A stretch of DNA of 64,000 nt from positions 2,373,501-2,437,500 of the forward strand of contig NZ_AP018449.1 in the NCBI RefSeq assembly GCF_003966895.1, in the 5' to 3' direction. The stretch's first letter is position 1, and each line of letters begins with the position of its first letter. The DNA is from Methylomusa anaerophila (lineage in GTDB: Bacteria > Bacillota > Negativicutes > Sporomusales > Sporomusaceae). Below, in pieces: positions 55,401-63,971 of the stretch. The translations under genes and the position numbers were made by a program. The notes beneath the pieces are model-generated. The model worked only from the letters and a program-made list of their open reading frames with translations. It was not told where the DNA came from and ran no database searches.

Positions 55401-56807
55401 GTGAATCAGTTATATATTGCCAAAGGTCCTTATAAAGCAAGCGCTTACGGCGAAATACCCTTGAAGGCGCTTAACAGTAAAGGGCGTAAGCAGGCAGATA
55501 TAAGAGATTCCATGAATCTGGCCATCCATCTTGACAATGCCGATTTAAGCATTCTGCCGCTGTTAACAAAAGAAGTGTCCTGGGCTGCCGGACCGACTGC
55601 CGGGGAACTGGTAATAGGCGGAACACTGGCTCAACCCACGCTTGACGGCAAAATTACCGTGAGTGACGGCACACTTAAATTGGCTTCCTTAGCCGAACCT
55701 TTCCGGAAACTAGGGGTTGATATTCGCTTTGAAGGTGATAAAATAAATATCAAGGCCTGCGACGGCCAGATGGGTGGGGGGTCCTACCAACTGACTGGTA
55801 CGGCATACATTGACGGTTTGTCGTTGACCAATTATAATTTAGCTATGAATATCGATAAACTCGGTATTCGCCATAAGTACTACCAAGGTCCGGTTAATGG
55901 CGCCTTATCTTTAACGGACAAAGCCGGCAAGCCGACGCTTCAAGGCCGGCTGGAGCTTAACAATACCACCGTTAACATTCCTGCCCTACCGGAAACTACC
56001 TCTGCCGATATTGATATTGCCCTTGATCTTGATATCGAGCTGGGGCAAAGAACGCACATGTATAATGCCTATTTGTACGATTTTTTTGCCGAAGGTTCGC
56101 TTCATCTTGGCGGCACTGTCGGCCGGCCGAATGCAACCGGCAGGATTACGGCCAGGAACGGTTCGGTACGGTATTTAACCAACCGGTTTAATATTAAAAC
56201 CGGCTCAGCTGAGTTTTCACCCTATCGCGGCATTGAGCCGGTGATTAAGCTGCATGCGGAAAACCGGCTGGCAAGCACAGTAATTAATCTGGATATCAAT
56301 GGCCCTGTCAGTGCTATGAACCTGGGACTGACATCGGAACCGGCAATGAGCCAGGAGGAAATTCTCTCCTTATTAACATTAAGAGGCAGTTATTTTACAG
56401 GACAAAGAACTTCTAACGGCAGTGTCGACTCCGTTTTGGGGCGGGATCAACTGATTAGCCTGCTGGATGCCGGTTTGCAAATGCAGTTTATCGCCGAAAC
56501 CGAAAATGCCGTTCGTAATATTTTAGGCGTTGATGAATTCCAAATTGTGCGGGCTTCCATGTTTGATGTCCGCAATCAACGCAATCAAACAAGCAGGAGT
56601 ACACAGTCCCCGGAATTTGCCGGCTATAATCTGGAAATCGGCAAATATCTGACCGACAAACTGCTCATCAGCTATACGCTGGGAATTGATCAAAAGACTC
56701 AGAACATTTCCTTCCGTTATGAACTAAACAAACGGATAAGTGTTGGCGGCAATTTTGGGGGAGCCAACAACGGGTTGTATACCATAGAAACGCGGTTTAA
56801 TTTTTAA
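52449..56807 (+). CDS. tamB: TamB-family (DUF490) trans-envelope protein
   Basis: 1452 residues: N-terminal membrane anchor (TALIVTLTLIILTTGAAWWW), a long array of beta-strand repeats forming an AsmA/TamB-like groove, and a C-terminal DUF490 domain with GRITARNGSVRYLTNRFNIK, EPAMSQEEILSLLTLRGSYF and the barrel-like end LYTIETRFNF. TamB proteins bridge the envelope and help lipid transport and barrel assembly. The BamA gene is close by; no separate TamA is present, consistent with TamB working with BamA. ATG 52449. Confidence 0.94.
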   Translation: MRTKVTALIVTLTLIILTTGAAWWWTVKSHTVLNEAKETIAAELSKAFGLPVSIDQLAVSGLNAASAANITIYDKQGQILAQIEQLTVNYSLFSIFTGKAPVSAINEINVTRPHFFLTEYVNGTWNIADISRTKDESAADFTGKVQLQEGIISITTPQGQWDLTQLAGTVDFARADATGFSLAFMNDITNYRTSGTANLKNGRLSAALQADKLNPANYQTILPAEVKVRFAGGSLTNMDVAVNYDGKNFAYAGEFRLTDLAAEVYGKDVTQVNGLITFTSEHVYILGTKALVAGQPVSLQGQVALGGEQPVLDITANSPGFDFATVISGFPLTGAVKFESSIRGVPDNPVVDAAIQLADSSYDRYSIRNAKAKLHYDNGVVGVENAAANVLGGDIAFSGNYHVDNQHYQISLRGQGLNSAELLAGSDLPALSGRTAVEIYASGQGTNLTQASMSGQVSVSEGSVAGMPFDKFYGAFEQTGGLLTITQASMALPAGGLISSSGKADLAGGNINFAVDGFSVDVGKLPLTVPNNIKLAGTADFTASVAGTLARPEAEASLTINDMAVQDQNFGQANGQVKLSPEQIVIRNMVLVDGVGQNELSGSIELTGMKNVNLKLITTNVRAEKLAQIFATDQRITGNLDHELLITGPLADVSLAGRVKLTEGSFNGQLIAEAQGTYQRRNGMIYIPELAIRSLDSRITLSGTVGSNNELSLNVAARDIDITRLGIQYPYPVAGMANLNGAVTGTAASPVFTGNMMSSFIKANGQVLTNINAQFQYNAGLLDLYHLQVDHGAGKFNFTGSVDTRSGRMFGRITAESGNVAGLLALANQPDRGVSGFLDGDILLGGTFSNPSIQLLGKIREGRIKNYALTTVDLDASLADHVVTINQFTAKQSGDGIIAARGTADVNGEINMEVGGKNVDAGLFSALFDTTVQPYGKVSFTAQATGATKDPRVALSLDISDGGVVNAQFDHLYGLFLYNSGSIHVNQLYIAKGPYKASAYGEIPLKALNSKGRKQADIRDSMNLAIHLDNADLSILPLLTKEVSWAAGPTAGELVIGGTLAQPTLDGKITVSDGTLKLASLAEPFRKLGVDIRFEGDKINIKACDGQMGGGSYQLTGTAYIDGLSLTNYNLAMNIDKLGIRHKYYQGPVNGALSLTDKAGKPTLQGRLELNNTTVNIPALPETTSADIDIALDLDIELGQRTHMYNAYLYDFFAEGSLHLGGTVGRPNATGRITARNGSVRYLTNRFNIKTGSAEFSPYRGIEPVIKLHAENRLASTVINLDINGPVSAMNLGLTSEPAMSQEEILSLLTLRGSYFTGQRTSNGSVDSVLGRDQLISLLDAGLQMQFIAETENAVRNILGVDEFQIVRASMFDVRNQRNQTSRSTQSPEFAGYNLEIGKYLTDKLLISYTLGIDQKTQNISFRYELNKRISVGGNFGGANNGLYTIETRFNF

Positions 56808-56846
56808 CAGCTTTTTTAACATTTTTACCCCGCCGCTTTTGAAAGG

Positions 56847-57503
56847 ATGATTACCATGACTCTCAATCAATATCTGGGTGAACTGAAAAACGTCAAGCTG
56901 CTTGCTGGCGAGGAGGAACAGGCTCTCTGGCAGGCGTTTAAGGATACTGATGATTTGGATGCACGGCGGCGGCTCATTGAAAGCTACCAGCCGTTGGTCT
57001 TTAAAGTTGCTATGCGCTGGCGCCTTGAGGAGTCCGTTCTCATGGATCTTGTCCAGGAAGGAACAGTGGGTCTTATTGAAGCGGTGGAAAATTATGACCA
57101 TACCCGGGGGGTAGCTTTCAGTCTATATGCCACCCACCGTATCCGGGGGCGTATTCTCAATTATCTCAATAAAGAAAAGAGTCCGGCCCTGGTGCATATG
57201 GAAAGTCCGCTGGCTGCCGGCGAGGCCGATGACTCGGGAACTTTCGGCGACCTGTTGGTTGATGCTTCGGCCGAGGTTGCAGCGCAAGCCGAACAGAGTT
57301 ATCTGGTGGAACAGCTGAAGCATGCAATGGGACGTTTACCGGTGAAGGAACAGCTGGTATTAAGCGGTATGTATCTGGATGAAACTGAGCCCAAAGAACT
57401 GGCGGTAAATATGGATATGAGCGTTTCCCATATTTACCGTCTGCAAAAGCAGGGAATCCGCCGTTTGCGGGGTATGCTAGCCCGGCTGATGGGCAGCTGG
57501 TAG
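56847..57503 (+). CDS. Sigma-70 family RNA polymerase sigma factor
   Basis: 218 residues. Region 2 is clear (DLVQEGTVGLIEAVENYDHT, FSLYATHRIRGRILNYL) and region 4 has LPVKEQLVLSGMYLDETEPK with the helix-turn-helix AVNMDMSVSHIYRLQKQGIR. The middle (about 115-160) is short and acidic, so region 3 seems reduced. It resembles flagellar/sporulation-type alternative factors, but I cannot name a subfamily. It is located between tamB and the bamA group, so control of envelope genes is plausible. No anti-sigma gene is apparent; the next gene encodes a membrane protein that could have such a role. Confidence 0.88.
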   Translation: MITMTLNQYLGELKNVKLLAGEEEQALWQAFKDTDDLDARRRLIESYQPLVFKVAMRWRLEESVLMDLVQEGTVGLIEAVENYDHTRGVAFSLYATHRIRGRILNYLNKEKSPALVHMESPLAAGEADDSGTFGDLLVDASAEVAAQAEQSYLVEQLKHAMGRLPVKEQLVLSGMYLDETEPKELAVNMDMSVSHIYRLQKQGIRRLRGMLARLMGSW

Positions 57504-57630
57504 AGAGGCTGATTTAAAACACCCATCTGCTTCGTTGCTCCTGCGGGCGTTCGCTTCACGTACTTCTCTGTACTGTTCCGCTCACGTCCTCGTCGCGCCT
57601 AGCATCTGAGCATTTTAAATCAGCCTCTTT
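57502..57630. repeat. Dispersed palindromic repeat family 1, copy G (short class)
   Basis: About 129 bp. Inner parts (CATCTGCTTCGTTGCTCCTG, GTCCTCGTCGCGCCTAGCAT) match the family. The ends are different: AGAGGCTGATTTAAAA and TTTTAAATCAGCCTCT, which are perfect complements of each other. Inner palindrome GTACTTCTCTGTAC. The rest of the 57504-57843 gap holds a small GTGTTTT...AAAACAC hairpin and AT-rich sequence. Confidence 0.82.
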
Positions 57631-57843
57631 AAATTGAGGTAGCGTGTTTTTTAAAACACACATGGAAAAGAGGATAAAAGAGCATAGTACTAAAAAACAC
57701 GAGAAAACAAGTGGATTTGTCGATTAATATTTAGCAATTTGCTTTAGATGCGTGAATTTACCTGTTTTTCGATTGTTGTGGAGGACCAGAATTTGGCCCC
57801 TTCCCATGATTATAGTAATGTGTTTATAATAGGGGTGATAAAT

Positions 57844-58416
57844 ATGACGGGATGCAAAGATCGAATTAACCGACATCTCAGCTCGGCGCGGCGGTGGCTT
57901 TCCCAAGCCGAACGGGCTTTTGAAGGAGAACGGGATGTTCGCGGTGAACTTAATTTGTTTTTAGCTCAGGCTGAACTGCAGCATGCCCGTGAAGTTAACC
58001 GTTCTAAGCATTGGCGATTTAAATACCCGCTTCTATCCCATGGATTGGCTTTAGGTTTGGCCGCAACGGTAATCGCTTTTGGCTTTGGCGCCAGCTTTAG
58101 GCTGGTTCAGGAGCTGCCGAAGCCGAGTGAACCAGCCCCGGTAGTGGTGGTTGACCAAAGTCAGCCGGCTGATACTGCGCTAAAGCCGCTGGTGGTAATT
58201 ACACCGGAGCCGGCAGCGCCTGTTTCCAATCAGCCAGCCCGTCAAATTTTGACTAAGCCGGTCCAAAATGAGACAGTAGAACCGGTTTCTGCGCCTGCCG
58301 TACCGGAGAAAGCGATTTCTGCCTCCCAAGCTGCCGAGGAACAAGAAGTTCGCTTATCCTCCGAAGAGATGCAGAAACTTGTCAGGTCTGCGGGCAAGTC
58401 ATTACGCGGCTTGTAA
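57844..58416 (+). CDS. Single-pass membrane protein of unknown function
   Basis: 190 residues from ATG 57844 (GGGGTG 8 bases upstream). N-terminal cytoplasmic helical part (INRHLSSARRWLSQAERAFE), one membrane segment at about 63-82 (LALGLAATVIAFGFGASF), then a Pro/Val-rich periplasmic stretch and a charged C-terminus (LSSEEMQKLVRSAGKSLRGL). The layout resembles TonB or an anti-sigma factor, but no TonB C-terminal or known anti-sigma domain is seen. It lies between the sigma factor and bamA. Unrecognised. Confidence 0.75.
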   Translation: MTGCKDRINRHLSSARRWLSQAERAFEGERDVRGELNLFLAQAELQHAREVNRSKHWRFKYPLLSHGLALGLAATVIAFGFGASFRLVQELPKPSEPAPVVVVDQSQPADTALKPLVVITPEPAAPVSNQPARQILTKPVQNETVEPVSAPAVPEKAISASQAAEEQEVRLSSEEMQKLVRSAGKSLRGL

Positions 58417-58447
58417 ATACTGCTTAAGAAGATAAAGGAGGTAATAG

Positions 58448-60181
58448 ATGAAGGCTTTTAAGGGTTCTAAATATGTATTATTCGCAGCCATTATCAGCTT
58501 CAGTCTTGTTTTTGCCGTACTGCAGGCAAGTGCGGTGGACATTACCGGCAAAACGGCAACTGCTATACAGGTAACAGGCAGCAACCAGGTGGCTGAAAGC
58601 ACAATTATGGGAGTTGTCCAGCTAAAGCCTGGGGACACGATAACTGCAGATAAAATTAAGCAGGATTTGCAGTCTATTTATGATCTTGGTTATTTTTTTG
58701 ACGTAGTTGCCAACTTTTCTGAAGTCCCGGAAGGAATTAAAGTAATTTATACGGTAATGGAAAATCCACAGCTAAATGACGTTGTCGTCCAAGGCGCAAC
58801 AAAAGTTTCTGCAGACAAAATCAAGGGAATGATCACTGTCAATAAGGGTTCCATAGTGAATACCAGGACGGTAGATACCAATATTCGTTCCATTGAACAA
58901 TACTATCATGATCAGGGATATATACTGGCTAAAGTAAGCGACGTATCCATGAGCCCGGGAGGCGTGCTGACTCTGACCGTCAACGAGGGCAGGCTTGAAG
59001 GTATTGTGGTAAAAGGCAACGAAAAGACCAAAACCGGCGTAATCACCCGGGAAATGACAAAACTCCAGGTTGGACAACCTTTTAATGTCAAGGATGCCCA
59101 GCGAAGTATGCAAAAAGTGCATAACCTGGGGTACTTTGAAGATGTAAACATGAAGTTAAACCCGGGTCAGGAACCCAATGCAGTTGTTGTAGAGACCAGC
59201 GTGGTTGAGCAAAAGACCGGTACCTTCTCCATTGGCGGCGGCTACAGCGAGGCTGATGGAATGATTGGTATCATCGAGCTTGGCGACAACAATTTCCGCG
59301 GTACCGGGGACAAGGTTAAACTCCACTGGGAGTTTGGCGGCACCAGCAACAAAAACTATGAGGTTAGTTATACCCGTCCGTGGCTTGACAGCAAGCAAAC
59401 GTCACTGGGATTCAGCGTGTACAATATGACCAACCGGTACAGCGACTACTATGACGGCGGCGATTTGCAATCCACCTACGATAAGAATCGCCGGGGATTT
59501 GACATTACGCTGGGCCGGCCTCAGGGCGAATATGTACAAAACTATATTACTTTCAAAAATCGCCACGACTCTCATGTAGAATATGTGGAAGGGGCGGAGA
59601 ATTATTCCGATGGAACGCCGCAACACCAACAATATCTAGATGATAACTTCGGCCTGACCCGCAGCATTACCCTGACAAGAGTGTTTGACTCCCGCGACAA
59701 TTATATGAATCCAACTGAAGGCCGGCGGGTATCTTTATCTTCTGAATTTGCCGGCCTGGGTGGAGATTTTAAATTCAATAAATATACTTTGGATGCCCGT
59801 CAATACCGCAGCCTTGGTCATGACCATGTTCTTGCCGCGCGGGTAATGGCCGGCTATGCTGACGGCAACATGCCGGAAGCCGGTAAGTTTGCCGTCGGCG
59901 GACCTGATACTCTGCGCGGTTATAAAGATGACGAGTATAAAGGCGACAAAATGCTGGCTGCTTCCGTTGAATACCGTTTCCCGCTTGTCAGCAAAGTTCA
60001 GGGAGCGTTTTTCACCGATATTGGTAATGCTTGGGATGGGGAAGGGTACAAGTTGGACGATCTTAAGGGCAGTGTCGGCGTCGGCATTCGCCTGGTTACG
60101 CCGATTGGACCGGTTCGCATTGACTATGCCAAAGGAAGCGAAGGCGGTAGAGCTCATTTTAGTTTTGGCGGCCAATTCTAA
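58448..60181 (+). CDS. bamA: Outer-membrane barrel assembly factor BamA (Omp85)
   Basis: 577 residues: signal peptide (VLFAAIISFSLVFAVLQASA), three POTRA domains (about 35-260; for example NQVAESTIMGVVQLKPGDTI) and the 16-strand Omp85 barrel. The conserved GGPDTLRGYKDDEYKGDKM motif and the final FSFGGQF with terminal Phe are intact. Three POTRAs, not five, is typical outside Proteobacteria. ATG 58448 follows AAAGGAGGT. Central component of the outer-membrane cluster. Confidence 0.96.
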   Translation: MKAFKGSKYVLFAAIISFSLVFAVLQASAVDITGKTATAIQVTGSNQVAESTIMGVVQLKPGDTITADKIKQDLQSIYDLGYFFDVVANFSEVPEGIKVIYTVMENPQLNDVVVQGATKVSADKIKGMITVNKGSIVNTRTVDTNIRSIEQYYHDQGYILAKVSDVSMSPGGVLTLTVNEGRLEGIVVKGNEKTKTGVITREMTKLQVGQPFNVKDAQRSMQKVHNLGYFEDVNMKLNPGQEPNAVVVETSVVEQKTGTFSIGGGYSEADGMIGIIELGDNNFRGTGDKVKLHWEFGGTSNKNYEVSYTRPWLDSKQTSLGFSVYNMTNRYSDYYDGGDLQSTYDKNRRGFDITLGRPQGEYVQNYITFKNRHDSHVEYVEGAENYSDGTPQHQQYLDDNFGLTRSITLTRVFDSRDNYMNPTEGRRVSLSSEFAGLGGDFKFNKYTLDARQYRSLGHDHVLAARVMAGYADGNMPEAGKFAVGGPDTLRGYKDDEYKGDKMLAASVEYRFPLVSKVQGAFFTDIGNAWDGEGYKLDDLKGSVGVGIRLVTPIGPVRIDYAKGSEGGRAHFSFGGQF

Positions 60182-60277
60182 CCTTTCCAGAACTTGCAGG
60201 AAAAGAACAGCATTTCTTTAGAGTCAGGTCTTTGGCCTGACTCTTGCCACAGGCAAGGAGGTGTAATTTCTTACAGC

Positions 60278-61618
60278 ATGTTATATTCTTCAGCATTTGC
60301 GAAGGTTGCCAAGATTATGAAGATTATAAAGATTATGAAGGTTATTTGGATTTTAGCCGTTGCTTCATTTTTTATGAGTGTTCCGGCATCTCATGCCTAC
60401 GCTGCCCAATCAACTCAAGATGAAGTTGCAGCAATAACTGTCAGTATAACGGCTGTAAAACCTCCGCCGGTTCGGATTGTCAAACGTATGTCGGCAAGTG
60501 TCGCCACGGTGGGTGAGCAAATGTTCCTGGGACGCTCAGTAACAGATTTGGAAACCAACAGCCAATCTTACAGCCAGTTGATTAAGGAAATATTTGACAG
60601 AGTGCTGGTTGGCTACTCTGTGGAGCGGGTAAGTATTTCCCCGGGACCTACAACGCACATTGCCGTTAATGTCACGCCCTGGGGAGATGTTGTTCAGGAT
60701 GTGGCGCTGGAGATCGACTTTGGCCGTTTGTCGCCTGAATTGACCGATATTATTAAACAGGATATGGGTAGCATTGAAGAAAAGATTAATGATGTACTGA
60801 TTGGGCTGCCGGTGGATGCGGTAGATTGGGCCGGGGGGGTTTCCAAAAGTGTAATCCGGGAAATCCTGGCCGACCAGTTGCCGGAATTTAAAGCTAATCT
60901 GGATATCATTGCCGGACAACGCACGGTGGTTAAATTGTCCCTCATTCCGGCGGGCGCCACAGTGCAAGCTGTTAATGTTTCTTTTCGCTCGCACACCATT
61001 CCTCAGCTTTTGCTGTTGGAAGCAAAGCCGGTTGTGGAAAAAGAGGTGGCAGTCATGCGCGGCTTACCGGTTGCCTTCTTAGAGCGGCACCGGGATTATT
61101 TCACAAATACAATCTCTTCCTATGCTGAGCGTCAACCCTTAGTGAAGCGTTACGGGGTGACGATTACTCCCGTTATTAATCCCGGCGAGGATACCCAGGT
61201 TATATTGCAGGCTGAGACGACAAAATACCGGATAAGTCTTGAAGGCAATCTGGATATAGGACGTTTACAGGATAATACTTCAGCTAAACTGCATGCCGGT
61301 GTATTTCTCAATAAAAAGGATGAAGCCTTTCTCGAAGTGAGCTTTTTACCAAGTTCGGTAACCTGGGAGTTTGAGCCCGGTTGGGGTCACCGATTAAGCA
61401 GCCAAACGACGGCGGGTTTCAGGTACAATTTTGCCCATGGCCAGGCTAAAGTCTGGATGACCCAGGATATAGGGCGAAACTGGAGTTTGCGCCTGGAGAG
61501 AACTCCGGAAAGCGGCGCGAATGAATTTGCTGTCAGGTACAAACTGCATGAGCTATTAAGTGCTGAATATGTGTTTACCAATCAGGAGAATTGGCTGCGA
61601 CTGGTCGGCAATCTCTAA
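60278..61618 (+). CDS. Envelope protein of unknown function downstream of bamA
   Basis: About 446 residues with a signal peptide (MKVIWILAVASFFMSVPASH). The mature part has POTRA-like alternation in its first half (YSVERVSISPGPTTHIAVNV) and beta-strand-rich repeats at the end (KLHAGVFLNKKDEAFLEVSF, TAGFRYNFAHGQAKVWMTQD), suggesting a small barrel-like or sheet domain. I do not recognise the family. It sits between bamA and the OmpH genes, so a role in outer-membrane biogenesis is likely. The start is uncertain: AAGGAGGTG at 60254 is 17 bases before ATG 60278. Confidence 0.75.
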   Translation: MLYSSAFAKVAKIMKIIKIMKVIWILAVASFFMSVPASHAYAAQSTQDEVAAITVSITAVKPPPVRIVKRMSASVATVGEQMFLGRSVTDLETNSQSYSQLIKEIFDRVLVGYSVERVSISPGPTTHIAVNVTPWGDVVQDVALEIDFGRLSPELTDIIKQDMGSIEEKINDVLIGLPVDAVDWAGGVSKSVIREILADQLPEFKANLDIIAGQRTVVKLSLIPAGATVQAVNVSFRSHTIPQLLLLEAKPVVEKEVAVMRGLPVAFLERHRDYFTNTISSYAERQPLVKRYGVTITPVINPGEDTQVILQAETTKYRISLEGNLDIGRLQDNTSAKLHAGVFLNKKDEAFLEVSFLPSSVTWEFEPGWGHRLSSQTTAGFRYNFAHGQAKVWMTQDIGRNWSLRLERTPESGANEFAVRYKLHELLSAEYVFTNQENWLRLVGNL

Positions 61619-61705
61619 GAGGAAAGGATTGAAGTACAGGCTCTTGCCTGTTATAATTAGGAAGTAGGCTCTAAAATATGCCTAATGGGCAAAAAAGGAA
61701 AAAGG

Positions 61706-62182
61706 ATGGGTAAAATAGTGTTCAAAAACAAGAGAAACGCCAAAATTATCGCCATTGCCGTAGTCGCATTTTTTGTATTGGGAGTAGTCGGCATTGCCGT
61801 TTCCCAAAGCGGCTCCAGCAAAGCTGCCGGTACTTCCTCTAACATCGGTAAAGTCAATTATGGCCGGTTGGTGACCGAAAACCCCGAGTGGACTAAGATG
61901 CAGCAGACCATGCAAACAGAATATGACCAGGCTAAAAAGGACTTTGACGAAAAGTCCAAAAGCATGAATGATCAGGAAAAAGAGCAGTATTACAATCAGT
62001 TGAAGGAGCGGCTGGACCTCAAAGAGCAGGAACTTAAAGCCCCTATTTTTGATAAAGTAAATGCTGCTGTAAAAACTGTTGCCGACGCTAAGGGCATTGC
62101 CGTGGTAATGGATGCCGGCAACGTCGTTTACGGCGGTCAGGATTTGACTGATGATGTAATGAAAAATCTTACCGGTAAATAA
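61706..62182 (+). CDS. OmpH/Skp-family periplasmic chaperone 1
   Basis: About 158 residues. N-terminal membrane helix (IIAIAVVAFFVLGVVGIAVS), then the OmpH pattern: IGKVNYGRLVTENPEWTKM, a charged coiled coil, and the C-terminal KGIAVVMDAGNVVYGGQDLT followed by DDVM. Skp/OmpH proteins shield barrel proteins on the way to BamA. No lipobox. ATG 61706 chosen over ATG 61685. Confidence 0.9.
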   Translation: MGKIVFKNKRNAKIIAIAVVAFFVLGVVGIAVSQSGSSKAAGTSSNIGKVNYGRLVTENPEWTKMQQTMQTEYDQAKKDFDEKSKSMNDQEKEQYYNQLKERLDLKEQELKAPIFDKVNAAVKTVADAKGIAVVMDAGNVVYGGQDLTDDVMKNLTGK

Positions 62183-62282
62183 TTCTTAAGATTATAGGTT
62201 CTGGTTAGCCGAGCTGCTAGGTACTAGTGTTGTGCTCGGCTTTCTTCAAAATCGTGGTTAAATCTAGAGAGGATGGTTCGTT

Positions 62283-63248
62283 GTGCTGCCAAGCATTCCA
62301 AGGTGGTTTCGCTTCTTGGGACTTTTAGGTTTGAGTGCCGCCCTGTTGACCGGCTGTGCTTCGAAACAGTCTCCCGGCCCCAATTTGCCCCCGCAGCCCG
62401 CTGTTGGTGTAATTGATATGGATAAAGCCCTTCAAGCCCATCCTAAAGCTGAGGAGTGGGCTATACTCCAAAAGGAAGCTCAGACTATTGTAGAGCAAAT
62501 AAATACCGAAACCCGGCATTTGAGTATGAATAATAGTGCCGATTCCCCGGCAGCCGCCATCCCTCCTGCCGTACAAGACGGACAGCAAGCAGCTCTGACG
62601 CAAGAGTATAATGCAAAAATGGCGGCAAAAGAAAAAGAAGTGCGTGCCCGTCTTGACGCCAAAGCCGCTAAAATTCACGCCGATTTAGATGAGAAGATGA
62701 AAGCTTATGAGGCTGAGCTGGAAAAAGAATATCAACCGCAAATCTTTAATATCCAACTAAAATTGCAAACCCTTCACCTGGAAGAAAAAGAGGCCAATGA
62801 ACTAAAAAATTCTTTGGAGCAGCTAAAAAAAGAACAGGCGGAAAAGCTTGCCGCCCGCCAGCAGGAATTGTCCAATACCTTTAATGAGGCATTAGCTCCT
62901 GATAAGGCTGCCGCTGAACAGGAAATGGCCGAATATGCCAAAAATCTAAGTGACGAATTGAATGCCCGGGCCCGTTCGTTTAAGCAAGAATTGAATGGAT
63001 CTGTGCAAGCGCCTAATAACTCTTTGGGTCAAGCCGATGCCGGCGGACGGATCGCGGAACTGGAACACCAGCTCGAGATGAAGAAGCAGGAGATCCAGGT
63101 CTTGCAAGAAGCTATTATCAAAGATGTCCAGGATAAAACAGCTAAGGTTGCCGCCGAGCACCGCCTGGAAACGGTATTGGCCGGCCACAAAATGAATATT
63201 GCCGCGGTTGATGTTACCGACTGGGTTATTGCCGAGTTAAAAAAATAA
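62283..63248 (+). CDS. OmpH/Skp-like lipoprotein 2 (long form)
   Basis: 321 residues, about twice the usual OmpH length. Lipoprotein signal FLGLLGLSAALLTGC. OmpH-like start VGVIDMDKALQAHPKAEEWA, followed by an extended coiled coil rich in Glu, Lys and Ala, and the C-terminal HKMNIAAVDVTDWVIAELKK. The long coiled coil might form longer tentacles. GTG 62283. Confidence 0.85.
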   Translation: MLPSIPRWFRFLGLLGLSAALLTGCASKQSPGPNLPPQPAVGVIDMDKALQAHPKAEEWAILQKEAQTIVEQINTETRHLSMNNSADSPAAAIPPAVQDGQQAALTQEYNAKMAAKEKEVRARLDAKAAKIHADLDEKMKAYEAELEKEYQPQIFNIQLKLQTLHLEEKEANELKNSLEQLKKEQAEKLAARQQELSNTFNEALAPDKAAAEQEMAEYAKNLSDELNARARSFKQELNGSVQAPNNSLGQADAGGRIAELEHQLEMKKQEIQVLQEAIIKDVQDKTAKVAAEHRLETVLAGHKMNIAAVDVTDWVIAELKK

Positions 63249-63265
63249 ACTGGTGGCTGTTAAGT

Positions 63266-63392
63266 GGGGAACTGCTTATAAACCGCCATCTGCTTCGTTA
63301 CTTCTGCGATCCTCACTCCAGCGTACAACCAGTACGCTTGCGTTCCGGTTCTCGTCGTGCCTCGCAGCTGACGATTTCTAAGCAGTTCGTGG
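63266..63392 (-). repeat. Dispersed palindromic repeat family 1, copy H (short class)
   Basis: About 127 bp: GGGGAACTGCTTATAAACCG at the left, TTTCTAAGCAGTTCG at the right, centre GCGTACAACCAGTACGC. Fills most of the gap between two OmpH genes. Confidence 0.85.
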
Positions 63393-63515
63393 CATTTGTG
63401 GACTTGAGCGGGAGACGGTTTAAGAAGTAATTTCCTGTGCATACTAAATTTAAAGAAATGCGTAGCTCAGGGTCCCTAGTAAAGGTGAGCTATTGCGGAT
63501 GATTGGAGGATATAC

Positions 63516-63971
63516 GTGATGAGATCAATGGTTAAATCTATTTTAGGTATGTCAAAAAGAGTGAAACTCTCGCTTGTTGTGGTTGCTATATTGGCGGCGA
63601 CAATTTTGCTTGGCGGCTGTAATTTCGGCCAAAGCACCGTTGGGGTGCTGGATGTCAACAAGGTTATGTCGGATAGTCCTAGGATTAAGCAATTTCAGGA
63701 TCAACTCAATACCAAAGGTAAAGAGCTGAGTGACCAGTTAGAGAAGGACAAACCCAATATTAGCGCCGAAGAATATCAAAAACGGCAGGAAACGGCTTAT
63801 GGGGAGTTTTTAAAGACTAAACAGGAACTGGAAACGCAAATTGATGATAGCATTAAACAAGCCATCGAACAGGTCGGCAAAGAAAAGAAAATGGGGGTAG
63901 TCCTTTACAAAACCAGCGTTGCTCACGGTGGAACCGACGTAACTGACGACGTCCTTAAGAAAATGCAATAG
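63516..63971 (+). CDS. OmpH/Skp-like lipoprotein 3
   Basis: 151 residues. Lipoprotein signal with lipobox ILLGGC, then VGVLDVNKVMSDSPRIKQFQ, a coiled coil and the closing GVVLYKTSVAHGGTDVTDDV. GTG 63516 or ATG 63519 after GGAGG. Third OmpH homologue in a row. A GTG AAA AAA at 63990 after GAATAGAGG may start the next gene, but only three codons are in the window. Confidence 0.9.
   Translation: MMRSMVKSILGMSKRVKLSLVVVAILAATILLGGCNFGQSTVGVLDVNKVMSDSPRIKQFQDQLNTKGKELSDQLEKDKPNISAEEYQKRQETAYGEFLKTKQELETQIDDSIKQAIEQVGKEKKMGVVLYKTSVAHGGTDVTDDVLKKMQ

Noticed and set aside
57844-58416. TonB protein for the receptor
   Set aside because: It has one membrane helix and a proline-containing periplasmic part, but no TonB C-terminal domain; it fits the bam cluster better.
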